64,000 nucleotides of DNA from Akkermansia sp. (GTDB lineage: Bacteria > Verrucomicrobiota > Verrucomicrobiia > Verrucomicrobiales > Akkermansiaceae), in contig JAFQSQ010000009.1 of NCBI GenBank assembly GCA_017409465.1, forward strand, positions 1 to 64,000, read 5' to 3'. A model generated the notes under the pieces. That model ran no database searches. It had not been told where the DNA came from and worked only from the letters and a program-made list of their open reading frames with translations. Numbering within the stretch: the stretch's first letter is position 1; each line of letters begins with the position of its first letter. Of this stretch, positions 52,682 through 61,224 are shown piece by piece. Position numbers and translations under genes: made by a program.

Positions 52682-55195
52682 TCAGTTGAAGCCCTCATCG
52701 AGCATGCTGAACATGTCCAGCTGCTCGACATCCGGTTCCTCCGCTGCGGGCAAGCCGGTCTCTCGGGCTCGTTTTCTGCGGGCGCTGCGAGGTTCGCGAG
52801 CAGAGGCTGTCATCTCCAGATGGGTGAGTACCTGTTTGGCTCGTTCGATAATGGGGGCGGGCAGCCCCGCGAGTCTTGCTACCTGGATACCGTAGGATTT
52901 ATCAGCCGGTCCGGGCAGAACCTTTCGCAGGAAGACGATTTCGTCTTTCCACTCACGGACTTCCACATGTCGGTTGCTCACGGCGCTGCGGCTGTGTTCC
53001 AGATCCACCATCTCATGGTAGTGGGTGGCAAACATGGTGCGGGCGCCGATGATGTCGTGCAGGTGCTCGGCTACTGCCCATGCGATGGAAAGTCCATCGA
53101 AGGTGGCGGTGCCGCGCCCGATTTCATCCAGAATGACCAGCGAGTGCTCGGTGGCATTGTTGAGGATGAGTGCAGTCTCACTCATTTCAACCATGAAGGT
53201 GGACTGGCCGCGGGCGATATCATCGCTGGCGCCCACGCGGCAGAAGATGCGGTCTACGAGGCCGATGCGGGCGGCATCTGCCGGGACGTAGGAGCCAATC
53301 TGCGCCATGAGGGTGATGAGTGCCACCTGACGGATGTAGGTGCTCTTGCCTGCCATGTTGGGACCGGTGAGGATGAGAACCCGGTTGGACTCCGCGTCCA
53401 TCTCCGTATCATTAGGTACGAAGGCGATATCGGTCTGTACTCGCTCAATGACCGGGTGGCGGCCATTGGTGATGAGAAGGTCGCGGCTGTGATCCAACTG
53501 CGGGCGGCAGTAGCGGTGACGCTGGGCGCTTTCGGCCAGTGCCAGCAGGACATCCGCCTCGGCCAGAGCCTCAGAGGTGGATTGGATGAGGTCGATATAC
53601 TTGCCGGTTTGCTCCCGAAGCTCGCAGAATAGCTCGTATTCCAGCTGGCGCGAGCGCTCATCGGCTCCCAGGATGGTGCCTTCCATCTTCTTGAGTTCTT
53701 CGGTGACGAATCGCTCGGCGTTGGCGAGCGTTTGCTTGCGGATATAGCGATCTGTGGGAACCTTGGAGAAGTTGGCTCGGGTGACTTCGATATAGTAGCC
53801 AAAGACGTTGTTGTAGCGAATCTTGAGCGAGTCGATGCCGGTGAGACTGCGCTCGCGGGTTTCGAGCTCCGCCAGCCAGTTCTTGCCCTCGCGTGAGGCG
53901 GCGCGCAGCTCATCGAGGCGCGGGTCGTAGCCGTCTTGAATCATACCGCCTTCCTTGATGGTGACAGGGGGCTCTACGACGATGGCTCGCTGCAGCAGGT
54001 CGGTCAGCTCGGTGAAATCGCCCAGTCGGCGGAGCAGGGGGGCAAAGAGGGCCTGGTGTTGCTCCAGGGCGCTCAGGTCGGCGGCGATTCCCGGCAGTTG
54101 CGCCAGCGAGGTGCCCAGTGCAAGCAAGTCGCGGGCGTTACCGGCTCCCTGAGAGAGCCGCGATATCAGGCGCTCCATATCACGTACTCCCTTGAGCGAG
54201 TCGCGCAGCTTGCTCATCAGGAACGGATCAGCCAGGAATCCGGCAATGAGCTCCTGGCGGCGCAGCAGTTCATCGCGGTCGCAGATGGGGTGCAGAATCC
54301 AGTCGCGCAGTTTACGAGCCCCCATGGGGGTGGAGGTGCTGTCCAGGGTGCCCAGAAGCGTGTTTTTCGTGCCGCCGCGGGCTTCCACCAGATCCAGATT
54401 ACGGCGTGAGGCAGTGTCGATGAGTACGGCGTTGTCCGTAGCGCGTAGGGAGAGCTTGCGGAGGTGGTCAGTCTGGCGGCGCAGCTGGTGCTTCAGGTAG
54501 TGCAGAATGGCTGCAGCCGCTCCGGGAGCAGCGCTCAGGTGGGCGCAGCCGAAGCCCTCCAGCGAGTGAACTCGGAAGTGGCTTTCCAGGGCGGGGCGGG
54601 CTACTCCGGGCAGGAAGGTATAAGCATCGTAATACTGCGTGACGGGCAGCTGCGCGAACTCGCTCCGCTGCTCATCGCTGACCAGCAGCTCGCGCGGGTG
54701 GATGCGAGCCACTTCGTCGGTCAGTTCTTCTGCGCTGTCATAGTCAGCCACGGTGAATTCGCCGGTGGTGTGGTCGGCGCAGGCCAAGCCCCAGGTGTTT
54801 TTGTAGCGGTAGCAGGCGGCGATATAGTTGTGCTCGCCCTCGTCCAGCAGGCTCAGATCAGCCAGCGTGCCGGCGGAGACGATGCGGGTAATCTCGCGCT
54901 CCACCAGCTTGCCCGGTACGGGGATACTCATCTGCTCTGCAATGGCCACGCGGCGTCCCATCTTGACAATCTGGCCGATATAGCCCTCCGCTGCGTGAAA
55001 GGGGACGCCGCACATCGGGATGGTCTGGCGCTTTGTAAGTGTGAGCCCGAGAGCCTGGGCACACTCGACCGCATCCTCAAAGAACATCTCGTAGAAATCT
55101 CCCAGTCGGAAAAACAGCCACACATCCTCCGGCAGTGACTGCTTCATGCGCAGGTACTGGTCCATCATGGGGCTTATTTTTGCGGCGTCGGCCAT
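52682..55195 (-). CDS. mutS: DNA mismatch repair protein MutS
   Basis: MutS recognises mismatches. The 837-residue protein has the mismatch-reading FxE motif in FRLGDFYEMFFED (about 30-42), connector and lever domains, and the ABC-type ATPase with GPNMAGKSTYIRQ (Walker A, about 610) and VILDEIGRGTATFDG (Walker B, about 690). The start MADAAKISPMMDQYLRMK matches the family; the longer frame from 55243 overlaps the promoter. The C-terminal end is short and partly low in conservation (EPRSARRKRARETGLPAAEE). MutL is not in the window. Confidence 0.96.
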   Translation of the reverse strand: MADAAKISPMMDQYLRMKQSLPEDVWLFFRLGDFYEMFFEDAVECAQALGLTLTKRQTIPMCGVPFHAAEGYIGQIVKMGRRVAIAEQMSIPVPGKLVEREITRIVSAGTLADLSLLDEGEHNYIAACYRYKNTWGLACADHTTGEFTVADYDSAEELTDEVARIHPRELLVSDEQRSEFAQLPVTQYYDAYTFLPGVARPALESHFRVHSLEGFGCAHLSAAPGAAAAILHYLKHQLRRQTDHLRKLSLRATDNAVLIDTASRRNLDLVEARGGTKNTLLGTLDSTSTPMGARKLRDWILHPICDRDELLRRQELIAGFLADPFLMSKLRDSLKGVRDMERLISRLSQGAGNARDLLALGTSLAQLPGIAADLSALEQHQALFAPLLRRLGDFTELTDLLQRAIVVEPPVTIKEGGMIQDGYDPRLDELRAASREGKNWLAELETRERSLTGIDSLKIRYNNVFGYYIEVTRANFSKVPTDRYIRKQTLANAERFVTEELKKMEGTILGADERSRQLEYELFCELREQTGKYIDLIQSTSEALAEADVLLALAESAQRHRYCRPQLDHSRDLLITNGRHPVIERVQTDIAFVPNDTEMDAESNRVLILTGPNMAGKSTYIRQVALITLMAQIGSYVPADAARIGLVDRIFCRVGASDDIARGQSTFMVEMSETALILNNATEHSLVILDEIGRGTATFDGLSIAWAVAEHLHDIIGARTMFATHYHEMVDLEHSRSAVSNRHVEVREWKDEIVFLRKVLPGPADKSYGIQVARLAGLPAPIIERAKQVLTHLEMTASAREPRSARRKRARETGLPAAEEPDVEQLDMFSMLDEGFN

Positions 55196-55214
55196 GGTCG
55201 ATAAGGTTCGCACC

Positions 55215-55243
55215 ACTCTACCCTGTCTTCCTGCATATTTCAA
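55215..55243 (-). promoter_or_regulatory. Predicted mutS promoter
   Basis: On the minus strand, TTGAAA (55238-55243), a 17-bp spacer and TAGAGT (55215-55220). The leader is about 13 nt. Confidence 0.45.
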
Positions 55244-55288
55244 GCATTTTCCACGTTATCGCCTCGTAAAAAAAACACGATTTTTACA

Positions 55289-55317
55289 TTGAAATGCTGT
55301 TGCAGACAGATTATACT
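55289..55317 (+). promoter_or_regulatory. Predicted promoter of the UDP-glucose pyrophosphorylase gene
   Basis: TTGAAA (55289-55294), a 17-bp spacer and TATACT (55312-55317). The -10 box ends nine bases before the ATG at 55327, so the leader is about three nucleotides. Confidence 0.55.
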
Positions 55318-55326
55318 GGCGGCGTT

Positions 55327-56661
55327 ATGAAGAATTTTGACCTCATTGAGCAGAAAATGCAGGCTGTCGGGCTTTCTCGTGCGGCCATCGAGGCGTTTCG
55401 CCACAGCGTGAGTGTGCTCACCTCAGATCAGTCCATGGAGATTCCCGAATCCGCTATCGAGCCGGCTTGCGGCGTAGAGGACTGGGAGGAGCTGGTAGCC
55501 TCCACCCCCGAGGCTGACGCCTCGCTGCTGGCGCAGGCGGTACTGGTGAAGCTCAACGGCGGTCTGGGCACAGGCATGGGGCTGCAGAAAGCCAAGAGCC
55601 TGCTGGAGATTAAGCCGGGTGTCACCTTCCTCGACCTCATCGTGCGCCAGGTGAAGAGTCTGCGTGAGCGGGCGGGTTACCCGGTCAATCTGTTGTTGAT
55701 GAACTCTTTCTCGACCAGTGAGGACACCATGGCGTACCTCTCACGCTATACTGAGGGTGGCTTTGCCGACTCGGCTCAGGTGGAGATGCTGCAGAACCGC
55801 GTACCCAAGCTTCTGACGGATACGCTGCAACCCGTAGAGTTCCCGGATAACCCGGATTTGGAGTGGTGCCCACCCGGTCATGGGGATCTCTACCCGGCCA
55901 TTGTCGGTTCGGGCTGGTTGGATAAGCTGCTGAACGCCGGGGTGAAATATGCCTTTGTGTCCAACTCTGATAATTTGGGTGCGCAGTTGGATACCCGATT
56001 CCTGCGCTGGTTTGCCGAGAGTGGGGCTCCTTTTGTGATGGAGGTGACTCGCCGTACTGAAGCTGATAAGAAAGGAGGACATCTGGCCACTCGTCGCAGC
56101 GATGGGCAGCCGCTGCTGCGCGAGATCGCTCAGTGCCCGGAGGCCGATGTAGCCGCGTTCCAGGATATCGAAACTCACCGCTATTTCAATACCAATAACC
56201 TCTGGATTCGACTCGATGCCCTGCGTGATCTGCTTGCCTCCAACGGTGGGGTGATGCCGCTGCCGGTCATCCGCAACGTCAAGACTGTGGATCCACGCGA
56301 TGCTTCCACTCCCTCTGTCTACCAGCTGGAGACCGCCATGGGAGCTGCCATTGAGTGTTTCCCCGGTGCTCGTGCGGTGTGTGTGCCTCGTTCTCGTTTC
56401 TTCCCGGTCAAGACCTGTTCGGATCTGCTGTTGCTGCGCTCTGATGCCGTCTGTATCGACGAAGCCGGGTGCATGAGCCTGGCGCCCGAATGCGGCGGGG
56501 TAGCTCCGGTGGTGCTGCTCGATACCAAGACTTATAAGCTGGTGGATTCTCTGGAGACTCTCGGTGTCCCCTCGCTCAGGAACGTGAAACGTCTGGTCGT
56601 GAAAGGTGCTCACCGTTTTGCCGATGGTGAAGCCCTGAGTGGTGAAGTAGTAATCGGCTGA
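55327..56661 (+). CDS. UTP-glucose-1-phosphate uridylyltransferase, eukaryotic (UDPGP) type
   Basis: The 444-residue protein carries the UDPGP-family nucleotide loop VKLNGGLGTGMGLQKAKSLL (about 77-96). It also has LLMNSFSTSEDTMAYL, the uridine-binding segment VSNSDNLGAQLD, and NTNNLWIRLDAL. It makes UDP-glucose for glycan and envelope sugar synthesis. Many bacteria use the unrelated GalU for this step; this is the eukaryotic-like form. The start MKNFDLIEQKMQ is fixed by the promoter. No metabolic partner is adjacent. Confidence 0.93.
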   Translation: MKNFDLIEQKMQAVGLSRAAIEAFRHSVSVLTSDQSMEIPESAIEPACGVEDWEELVASTPEADASLLAQAVLVKLNGGLGTGMGLQKAKSLLEIKPGVTFLDLIVRQVKSLRERAGYPVNLLLMNSFSTSEDTMAYLSRYTEGGFADSAQVEMLQNRVPKLLTDTLQPVEFPDNPDLEWCPPGHGDLYPAIVGSGWLDKLLNAGVKYAFVSNSDNLGAQLDTRFLRWFAESGAPFVMEVTRRTEADKKGGHLATRRSDGQPLLREIAQCPEADVAAFQDIETHRYFNTNNLWIRLDALRDLLASNGGVMPLPVIRNVKTVDPRDASTPSVYQLETAMGAAIECFPGARAVCVPRSRFFPVKTCSDLLLLRSDAVCIDEAGCMSLAPECGGVAPVVLLDTKTYKLVDSLETLGVPSLRNVKRLVVKGAHRFADGEALSGEVVIG

Positions 56662-56725
56662 ATGGTAACACACGGCTCATTCGCCTGTATCCACGTTTCG
56701 TAAACCTGCTAATCCCGCTTTATCC

Positions 56726-57118
56726 TTGCCGGTTTCTCCTCAAAAACGAGCCGAGTTGCTCCTCCGCATGCAGCAGTTGGGGGTGCACGAGGCTGATTTG
56801 AAAGAGTCTTTTGTGCGCGGCTCAGGCAAGGGCGGGCAGAAGGTGAACAAGACGAACAGCTGCGTCTGTCTTGTTCACCTTCCCAGCGGCATTGTCATCA
56901 AGTGCCACCGCGAGCGAGAGCGTGAAATCAACCGCTTCCTGGCTCGGCGGGCGCTCTGCGATGAGCTCGACCATCGTCTTACCGGCGCGCCCGATGCGCA
57001 CCAGGCCGACCGCCTGCGTCACCGCCGCCGCTGCGGTGGACGTCCTGCCACGCGGGGGCTTCATGTCGATTTTCGACATATTCCCACACAAAACGGTGCT
57101 TCCGGTGCGCCTCAATGA
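56726..57118 (+). CDS. RF-1-domain (GGQ) release-factor-like protein
   Basis: The 130-residue protein contains the peptidyl-tRNA hydrolysis motif of class I release factors (VRGSGKGGQKVNKTNS, about 29-44) followed by CVCLVHLPSGIVIKCHRERE. It is therefore of the small ArfB/RF-like type that lacks codon-recognition domains and may rescue stalled ribosomes. The start is TTG at 56726. The C-terminal 40 residues (from about RLTGAPDAHQADRLRHRR) are basic but differ from the Lys-rich tail usual in the family. This may be an old frameshift, although neither other frame restores a typical tail. The GGQ region contains a 15-bp inverted repeat. Confidence 0.8.
   Translation: MPVSPQKRAELLLRMQQLGVHEADLKESFVRGSGKGGQKVNKTNSCVCLVHLPSGIVIKCHREREREINRFLARRALCDELDHRLTGAPDAHQADRLRHRRRCGGRPATRGLHVDFRHIPTQNGASGAPQ
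56839..56882. repeat. 15-bp inverted repeat inside the release-factor-like gene
   Basis: GAAGGTGAACAAGAC (56839-56853) and its exact complement (56868-56882) are separated by 14 nt. The repeat encodes KVNKT and CLVHLP, so both arms are within conserved protein sequence. The mRNA would form a very stable hairpin there. Confidence 0.7.
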
Positions 57119-57166
57119 TAGCAGATGCTTCCCTGCGGCTTAATTTTACCACCGCTTCTGAGTCAT

Positions 57167-57436
57167 ATGAATAAAATCACTACCTTTATGCTACTGCTTC
57201 TCGGGGCTGCTGTTTTCTGTATCGGCAGCGCGGCTGAAGCTGCGTTGTCGATTCATGTGGGACGTCGCGGACCACTGCCGCCGCCGCCTCCACATCATGG
57301 CTGCCGCCCCTGTGTGCCACGCTGCCGGGTGCCGCTGCCGCCCCCGCCACCCCGCCATTGTGGCAAGCATCGCAAGCATCGGCATCACCACGGTCGAGCA
57401 CCCCGCCGCTGCTACAACTACACGGTGCGCTTCTGA
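57167..57436 (+). CDS. Small secreted Pro/His/Cys-rich protein
   Basis: The 89-residue precursor has a signal peptide (MNKITTFMLLLLGAAVFCIG, cleavage likely after AEA). The mature part has two PPPPP runs, four cysteines in short Cys-Pro/Arg contexts (CRPCVPRC), and KHRHHHGRAPRRC before the C-terminal YNYTVRF. Histidine and cysteine content suggests metal binding. It shares style with the 23377-23634 protein and its C-terminal YTVRF with the 52160-52492 protein. Start at 57167 is chosen for the signal peptide. Confidence 0.65.
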   Translation: MNKITTFMLLLLGAAVFCIGSAAEAALSIHVGRRGPLPPPPPHHGCRPCVPRCRVPLPPPPPRHCGKHRKHRHHHGRAPRRCYNYTVRF

Positions 57437-57666
57437 TGTTTTTTTTCTGTCCGGCACCGGCAGAGGGGAGAGGAGAGAGAGTACTCCCCCTGCGGTTGCC
57501 GGACAGCTGTTTATGCCGGGCTTGCAGCCGAGCCTTTTTTTCGGCTTTCTTAAAGAGTCGGCTGTTATACCTGCTTCCTGTTAGTGGCTGACGGCGAATT
57601 GCTTGTTTTTTCAATCTGGGAAAAGACTTGCTTTTGTGATGGGCTTTGCTAGCATTTGCTCCACGT

Positions 57667-57996
57667 ATGAAGAAGAGACACACGCGCAGACCCGCTTTAC
57701 GTCGGGCGGCATTATTGGTTGGAGGTCTGGCAGCAACCGGTAGCTTGAATATGTGTGCTTCTATTTCGTCATGGCGCCACGGCAGTGTGGAAGAGGTAGC
57801 GGATGTGTCGCAGAATGTTCGAGCCTACCGTGACGCTGCGCAGCGTAATGACCGCGATGCCCAGTTCCGCCTTGGCTGCTGCTATCTCGACGGCCTCGGC
57901 GTCAGCCCCAGTCGCGAGTCGGCTCGCTATTGGCTCCGCCTCGCTGCTGCTCAGGGGCATCGTGACGCGCGTGACTTGCTCTCCCGCTTGGGCTGA
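57667..57996 (+). CDS. Small exported Sel1-repeat protein
   Basis: The 109-residue protein has a basic N-terminus and a hydrophobic segment (AALLVGGLAATGSLNMC), possibly a lipoprotein or twin-arginine-like signal. It then has two Sel1-type helical repeats (AQRNDRDAQFRLGCCYLDG, then SARYWLRLAAAQGHRDA). Sel1 repeats mediate protein-protein contacts. TTGCTT and TAGCAT with a 16-bp spacer precede it. It is the last conventional gene before the AT-rich region. Confidence 0.7.
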   Translation: MKKRHTRRPALRRAALLVGGLAATGSLNMCASISSWRHGSVEEVADVSQNVRAYRDAAQRNDRDAQFRLGCCYLDGLGVSPSRESARYWLRLAAAQGHRDARDLLSRLG

Positions 57997-58836
57997 TTTG
58001 CCCGGCCGTTTAACCCCGTTTAATTTGTTGCCCTCCCCATACGTGCTCCCGGAGGAGAGCCGGTGATGTCTGTCGAATGGAGAAATGAAACTGAATGAGT
58101 GAATTTCTTAGTGGATTTTTTATATGAATGATGAATCAGTGGGATCTGTCATATGAAGGTGGCGTGGGTGAGCTGTTGTTTGCTGTGCTGGTATACGAAA
58201 GGGATGGAGGACGATGTTAGAAGACTGTATAGTCTATCAAAATAGATAGCATATAACTTCATTTGTGGAGAATAGAAAAATAGCAACGATATATTTTTGT
58301 TTATTCATACTATTTCGGGAGGAACATAATTAAATAATGATAACTGCTACGGAAACAAAACAAGTGGAATGTTGCGTTTGGTGGTGAGATAAAAATCATC
58401 ATGAATATTCACTTGTTTCTGATGGAAGTGCTGAAGGAGACTTCTTATGTGCAGGGGAGGATGAATAAGAACCGGACTTGATGCCCTTTTGGTGTTGTTG
58501 TCGAGGATTGGGTTACTGCGGTTTCATTGTATATCGAGGGGGTGTCATGGAGGTTGTATTGTCATTCAAAACCTTTTTGTAAAGATGTTCTGTATGTGCT
58601 AATGAGCCAATTTATAGTAATTAACAATATTTTATTTCTTAAAGTAAAGAAATAATAATAGTTATTGTAGTAAAAATAAGAAAAAGAGACAAGTGCGTGT
58701 GTGTGAAATGGGGCGAAGGGTGCAGTTTTTAGGTGAAGAGCAGGGGAGGTGTAAATGGGTTGTCAGGGATGCAAAAAGATGGTTGAAGTACGCATGATGA
58801 GTGCCCGTTTCGATGAAAAAACAGCCGTTCATTGTG

Positions 58837-58899
58837 CCTCAAAAGAACGCTTTTTTACGTATCCGGGAGACTTGAAAAAGTAAAAAAACGCTTTTGAGG
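58837..58899. repeat. Imperfect 63-nt inverted repeat
   Basis: CCTCAAAAG (58837-58845) pairs with CTTTTGAGG (58891-58899), and TTTTTTAC (58851-58858) with GTAAAAAA (58880-58887). A short internal loop and a 21-nt apical loop separate them. It could be a small-RNA hairpin, terminator or miniature element. Confidence 0.5.
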
Positions 58900-59223
58900 A
58901 ATTGATGCTCTAAACCGGACATTTATCAGAGAAAAATGAAGAAAAATGATGAAAAAGCAAACATATGAGTCTTTGAATGCTGTTAAAAAAAACATAAGAT
59001 GAAGTTAGTCTCCTGATGGGGAGAAAAGAGTATCTTTCTCTGTGATGTGTTGAAAAATATGAATTGCTGGTATTACTCAGATTGTCTTATGCGGGAAATG
59101 AGAGCCAAATATTTTCATATCTAGCATCTCTGTGGACATCTCGGAGCTATTTATTGAGGATGAAGTGAGCGAGATTTGCAATAATTTAATAGTCAATGAG
59201 TAAGCATTAAAAATAAAATCGTT

Positions 59224-59287
59224 GTGCTGCGTGCGAAATTTCGTACAGAATCACGGGTGCGTTTCAAATTTTCGATTCTCGCGGCAC
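59224..59287. ncRNA. Candidate structured RNA with three-way-junction-like fold
   Basis: GTGCTGCG (59224-59231) can pair with CGCGGCAC (59280-59287, one wobble). Inside are a small hairpin (59232-59245, AATT loop) and a second stem AGAATC (59247-59252) with GATTCT (59274-59279). No known RNA family is recognised and the strand is uncertain. Confidence 0.25.
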
Positions 59288-59435
59288 TTTAAATCCCGAA
59301 AAAAACGGTGAATTTTACCTTGAGGCCGTTTATCGGGAGCCTATTTTGGCGTTTTCCGGGACTCACCTTCCACCGACATCCCATGAAGCACTGGGGTAGA
59401 CAGTGTATATTTCAATGGTATGGTGAGCGCTTGTT

Positions 59436-59936
59436 TTACAGCTCACGGAAGAATTTTTCCACCGGCTGCGAGGGGCCGGGGATAGGAACGTTACCCATAT
59501 CCCAGACCGTTTCGGTTTCGAAATTGAAGTAATGGAGTGCTCCGGATTTCTGGCGAAGGTATAGTTCCGTGGGGTATTTTTTCCAGGCCGTCTCACCGCC
59601 CTGAAAGCCGATGCAGGTATACCATGGCTCCGAGCCCTCCCCCAAACCATCCGTTGGGTGAACATTGACACTGTAGAAAGTTGTGCCGTCAATGTCATAC
59701 GTGTGCATATACCAGCGGCGTTCCCCTCCGCTGTATAGTGTCTTACTGCCGAAAAGCGAGCCGATGATACTCCCCAGAACCACCAGACAAAGCACGCCGA
59801 AACACCCCAGAGAACACCCATGCGAACACCCGTTTTTCTTCCCCTGCAGGCGCATTTTTATCAACGCTCGTCCTATGATGACCAGCACCACCACTGCCGC
59901 AACAGGCATCACATAGGGTTCCAGGTAAATCCACAT
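59436..59936 (-). CDS. Hypothetical membrane protein
   Basis: Not recognised. The 166-residue protein has two N-terminal membrane helices (VMPVAAVVVLVIIGRALI; CFGVLCLVVLGSIIGSLFG) separated by a Cys/His-bearing loop (GCSHGCSLGC). A soluble domain of about 100 residues with aromatic beta segments follows (WYMHTYDIDGTTFYSVNVHP). ATG at 59936 is ten bases after the -10 box; a GTG at 59942 is the alternative. It lies alone between the gene-free region and the recombinase. Confidence 0.6.
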   Translation of the reverse strand: MWIYLEPYVMPVAAVVVLVIIGRALIKMRLQGKKNGCSHGCSLGCFGVLCLVVLGSIIGSLFGSKTLYSGGERRWYMHTYDIDGTTFYSVNVHPTDGLGEGSEPWYTCIGFQGGETAWKKYPTELYLRQKSGALHYFNFETETVWDMGNVPIPGPSQPVEKFFREL

Positions 59937-59945
59937 ATACACGGC

Positions 59946-59974
59946 ATTTTAGAACTAACGAGCTTAACAGTCAA
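59946..59974 (-). promoter_or_regulatory. Predicted promoter of the membrane protein gene
   Basis: On the minus strand, TTGACT (59969-59974), a 17-bp spacer and TAAAAT (59946-59951). Confidence 0.55.
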
Positions 59975-60031
59975 GCCGAATGAACTCTATTTTACGCAGA
60001 AAAAAGCATCGCTCCGGCACCGACACACAAC

Positions 60032-61018
60032 TCAGCGTATACTCCAATAGGCTTTCGCTTGCTGCACCTGCGGCAAGTTCAGATAACGCGAGCGCAGCAA
60101 GTTTACGCTCCGGTGCCCCATCTCTATCTGCAGAGCAGCTAAATCACGAAAGTAGGCAGCGTGATAGCTGGCAAAAGTGTGGCGGCACACATCCGGCACC
60201 CACCGGCCCGGGGCAAAACCGGCAGCGCGGCGCAGCCGCCTCCAGCGGTTTTCCCAGTTTCCGGGAATACGCAGCGGCACACCGCGCAGCTTCCCCCTGT
60301 TGCGCAGCGGCACGGCGCGGCCACCGCCGGTCTTGCTACTGCTCGGCGGCACTATGACCCTGCCCTGCTCCGCTTGAATACGGCTTTCATCCAAACGAGC
60401 CACCTCCTGCGGACGCAGCCCGCAATACAGCATCAAATGCAGCGACAGCCGCATCGCCCGGTGCTCCGGCTGCTGCGCCGCCGCCTCCAACCGCTTGATT
60501 TCTTCCGGACTCAGGGGGCAGATTTCCTGCTCCCTCACCTGACGGCATTCTATGCGTGACACAGGATTTTCGCTACACCACTCCTGCCGCAAGCCAAAAG
60601 AAAAGATACTGTGAAGAATAGCCCGTCCTTTGTTATAGCTATGCACACTTCCACCGAAAGCCGCCTGCAACAGCTCCCGACACTCACGGGTAGACATCGC
60701 CCGCAGCGGTCGCTCTGTCACCCCCTCCACCCGCAGCATGCGCCGCACAAAATGCCGCAAATCGCGCAGCGTCACCGGCCGCCGTCCCGCCCTCGCCTGC
60801 ACACTCGCCCATGCCGCCGCTTCAAATGAAACCGTGTTTTCCTCTGCCCTGATTGCCGACACCCCGGCATGCAGCACCCGCCGCATCAACCGCATCATTT
60901 CTCCCCTCTCCATCCCGGCACACCTCTCCCCCAGCTCCTCCGCCGTCTCCATCACCAGACGAGCTATATCGTTGAGATTTAACGGTAACTCCTTAATAAT
61001 TTCCTTTGCTGTTTTCAT
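60032..61018 (-). CDS. Tyrosine recombinase (phage integrase family)
   Basis: The 328-residue protein has a SAM-like N-terminal DNA-binding part and a C-terminal catalytic domain with an apparently complete residue set. These are Arg in YCGLRPQEVARL (about 205), Lys in SSKTGGGRAVPL, His/Arg around DVCRHTFASYH (about 277), His in EMGHRSVNLL (about 300) and the nucleophile Tyr in LLRSRYLNL (about 310). Start MKTAKEIIKEL at 61018. It is transcribed away from hsdM, and the space between the two genes carries an 18-bp inverted repeat in the layout of an invertible switch. It may therefore be the invertase, or else an element integrase. Confidence 0.87.
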   Translation of the reverse strand: MKTAKEIIKELPLNLNDIARLVMETAEELGERCAGMERGEMMRLMRRVLHAGVSAIRAEENTVSFEAAAWASVQARAGRRPVTLRDLRHFVRRMLRVEGVTERPLRAMSTRECRELLQAAFGGSVHSYNKGRAILHSIFSFGLRQEWCSENPVSRIECRQVREQEICPLSPEEIKRLEAAAQQPEHRAMRLSLHLMLYCGLRPQEVARLDESRIQAEQGRVIVPPSSSKTGGGRAVPLRNRGKLRGVPLRIPGNWENRWRRLRRAAGFAPGRWVPDVCRHTFASYHAAYFRDLAALQIEMGHRSVNLLRSRYLNLPQVQQAKAYWSIR

Positions 61019-61037
61019 AGTCTTTTCGGTAGGTGGT

Positions 61038-61055
61038 TCAGCATTCCTTATGCTG
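61038..61055. repeat. Left inverted repeat of the putative invertible segment
   Basis: TCAGCATTCCTTATGCTG, which is exactly complementary to 61194-61211. The repeat is itself a dyad (CAGCAT-TCCTT-ATGCTG) with an asymmetric 5-bp centre, as expected of a tyrosine recombinase core site. Confidence 0.75.
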
Positions 61056-61188
61056 TAGAACAATGCTGAAACATGACTTGTTAATAATACGGGCATGAAG
61101 TGAACGGCCCGAATTTGACTTGAGTATTATTTCTCTGAAGTGTAGTGTACTCTTTACAGTATCTTTGGGCGAAAACAGATTTTTCTGC

Positions 61189-61217
61189 TTGACCAGCATA
61201 AGGAATGCTGATACGCT
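61189..61217 (+). promoter_or_regulatory. Predicted hsdM promoter spanning the inversion junction
   Basis: TTGACC (61189-61194), a 17-bp spacer (61195-61211) and TACGCT (61212-61217). Five bases of the -35 box lie in the invertible segment, the spacer lies in the repeat, and the -10 box is outside. The GTG start of hsdM at 61225 is the eighth base after the -10 box, so the mRNA should be leaderless. Confidence 0.5.
61194..61211. repeat. Right inverted repeat of the putative invertible segment
   Basis: CAGCATAAGGAATGCTGA, the complement of 61038-61055. The 138 bp between the repeats hold no gene. An extra ATGCTG half-site is at about 61063. Confidence 0.75.
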
Positions 61218-61224
61218 CGCGCGC

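Larger units (their letters stand above)
57997..59435. other. 1.4-kb AT-rich gene-free region
   Basis: No open frame with coding character exceeds about 70 codons, and composition changes to strongly AT-rich. Two structured elements stand out: a long imperfect hairpin at 58837-58899 and a nested fold at 59224-59287. The region could be decayed genes, small RNA genes or a mobile-element junction. It marks the start of the accessory segment that continues to the right edge. Confidence 0.6.

Noticed and set aside
61038..61211. The 18-bp repeats as attachment sites of an integrated element
   Set aside because: Attachment sites flanking an integrated element are direct repeats that enclose the integrase. 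These are inverted and enclose only 138 bp without a gene.
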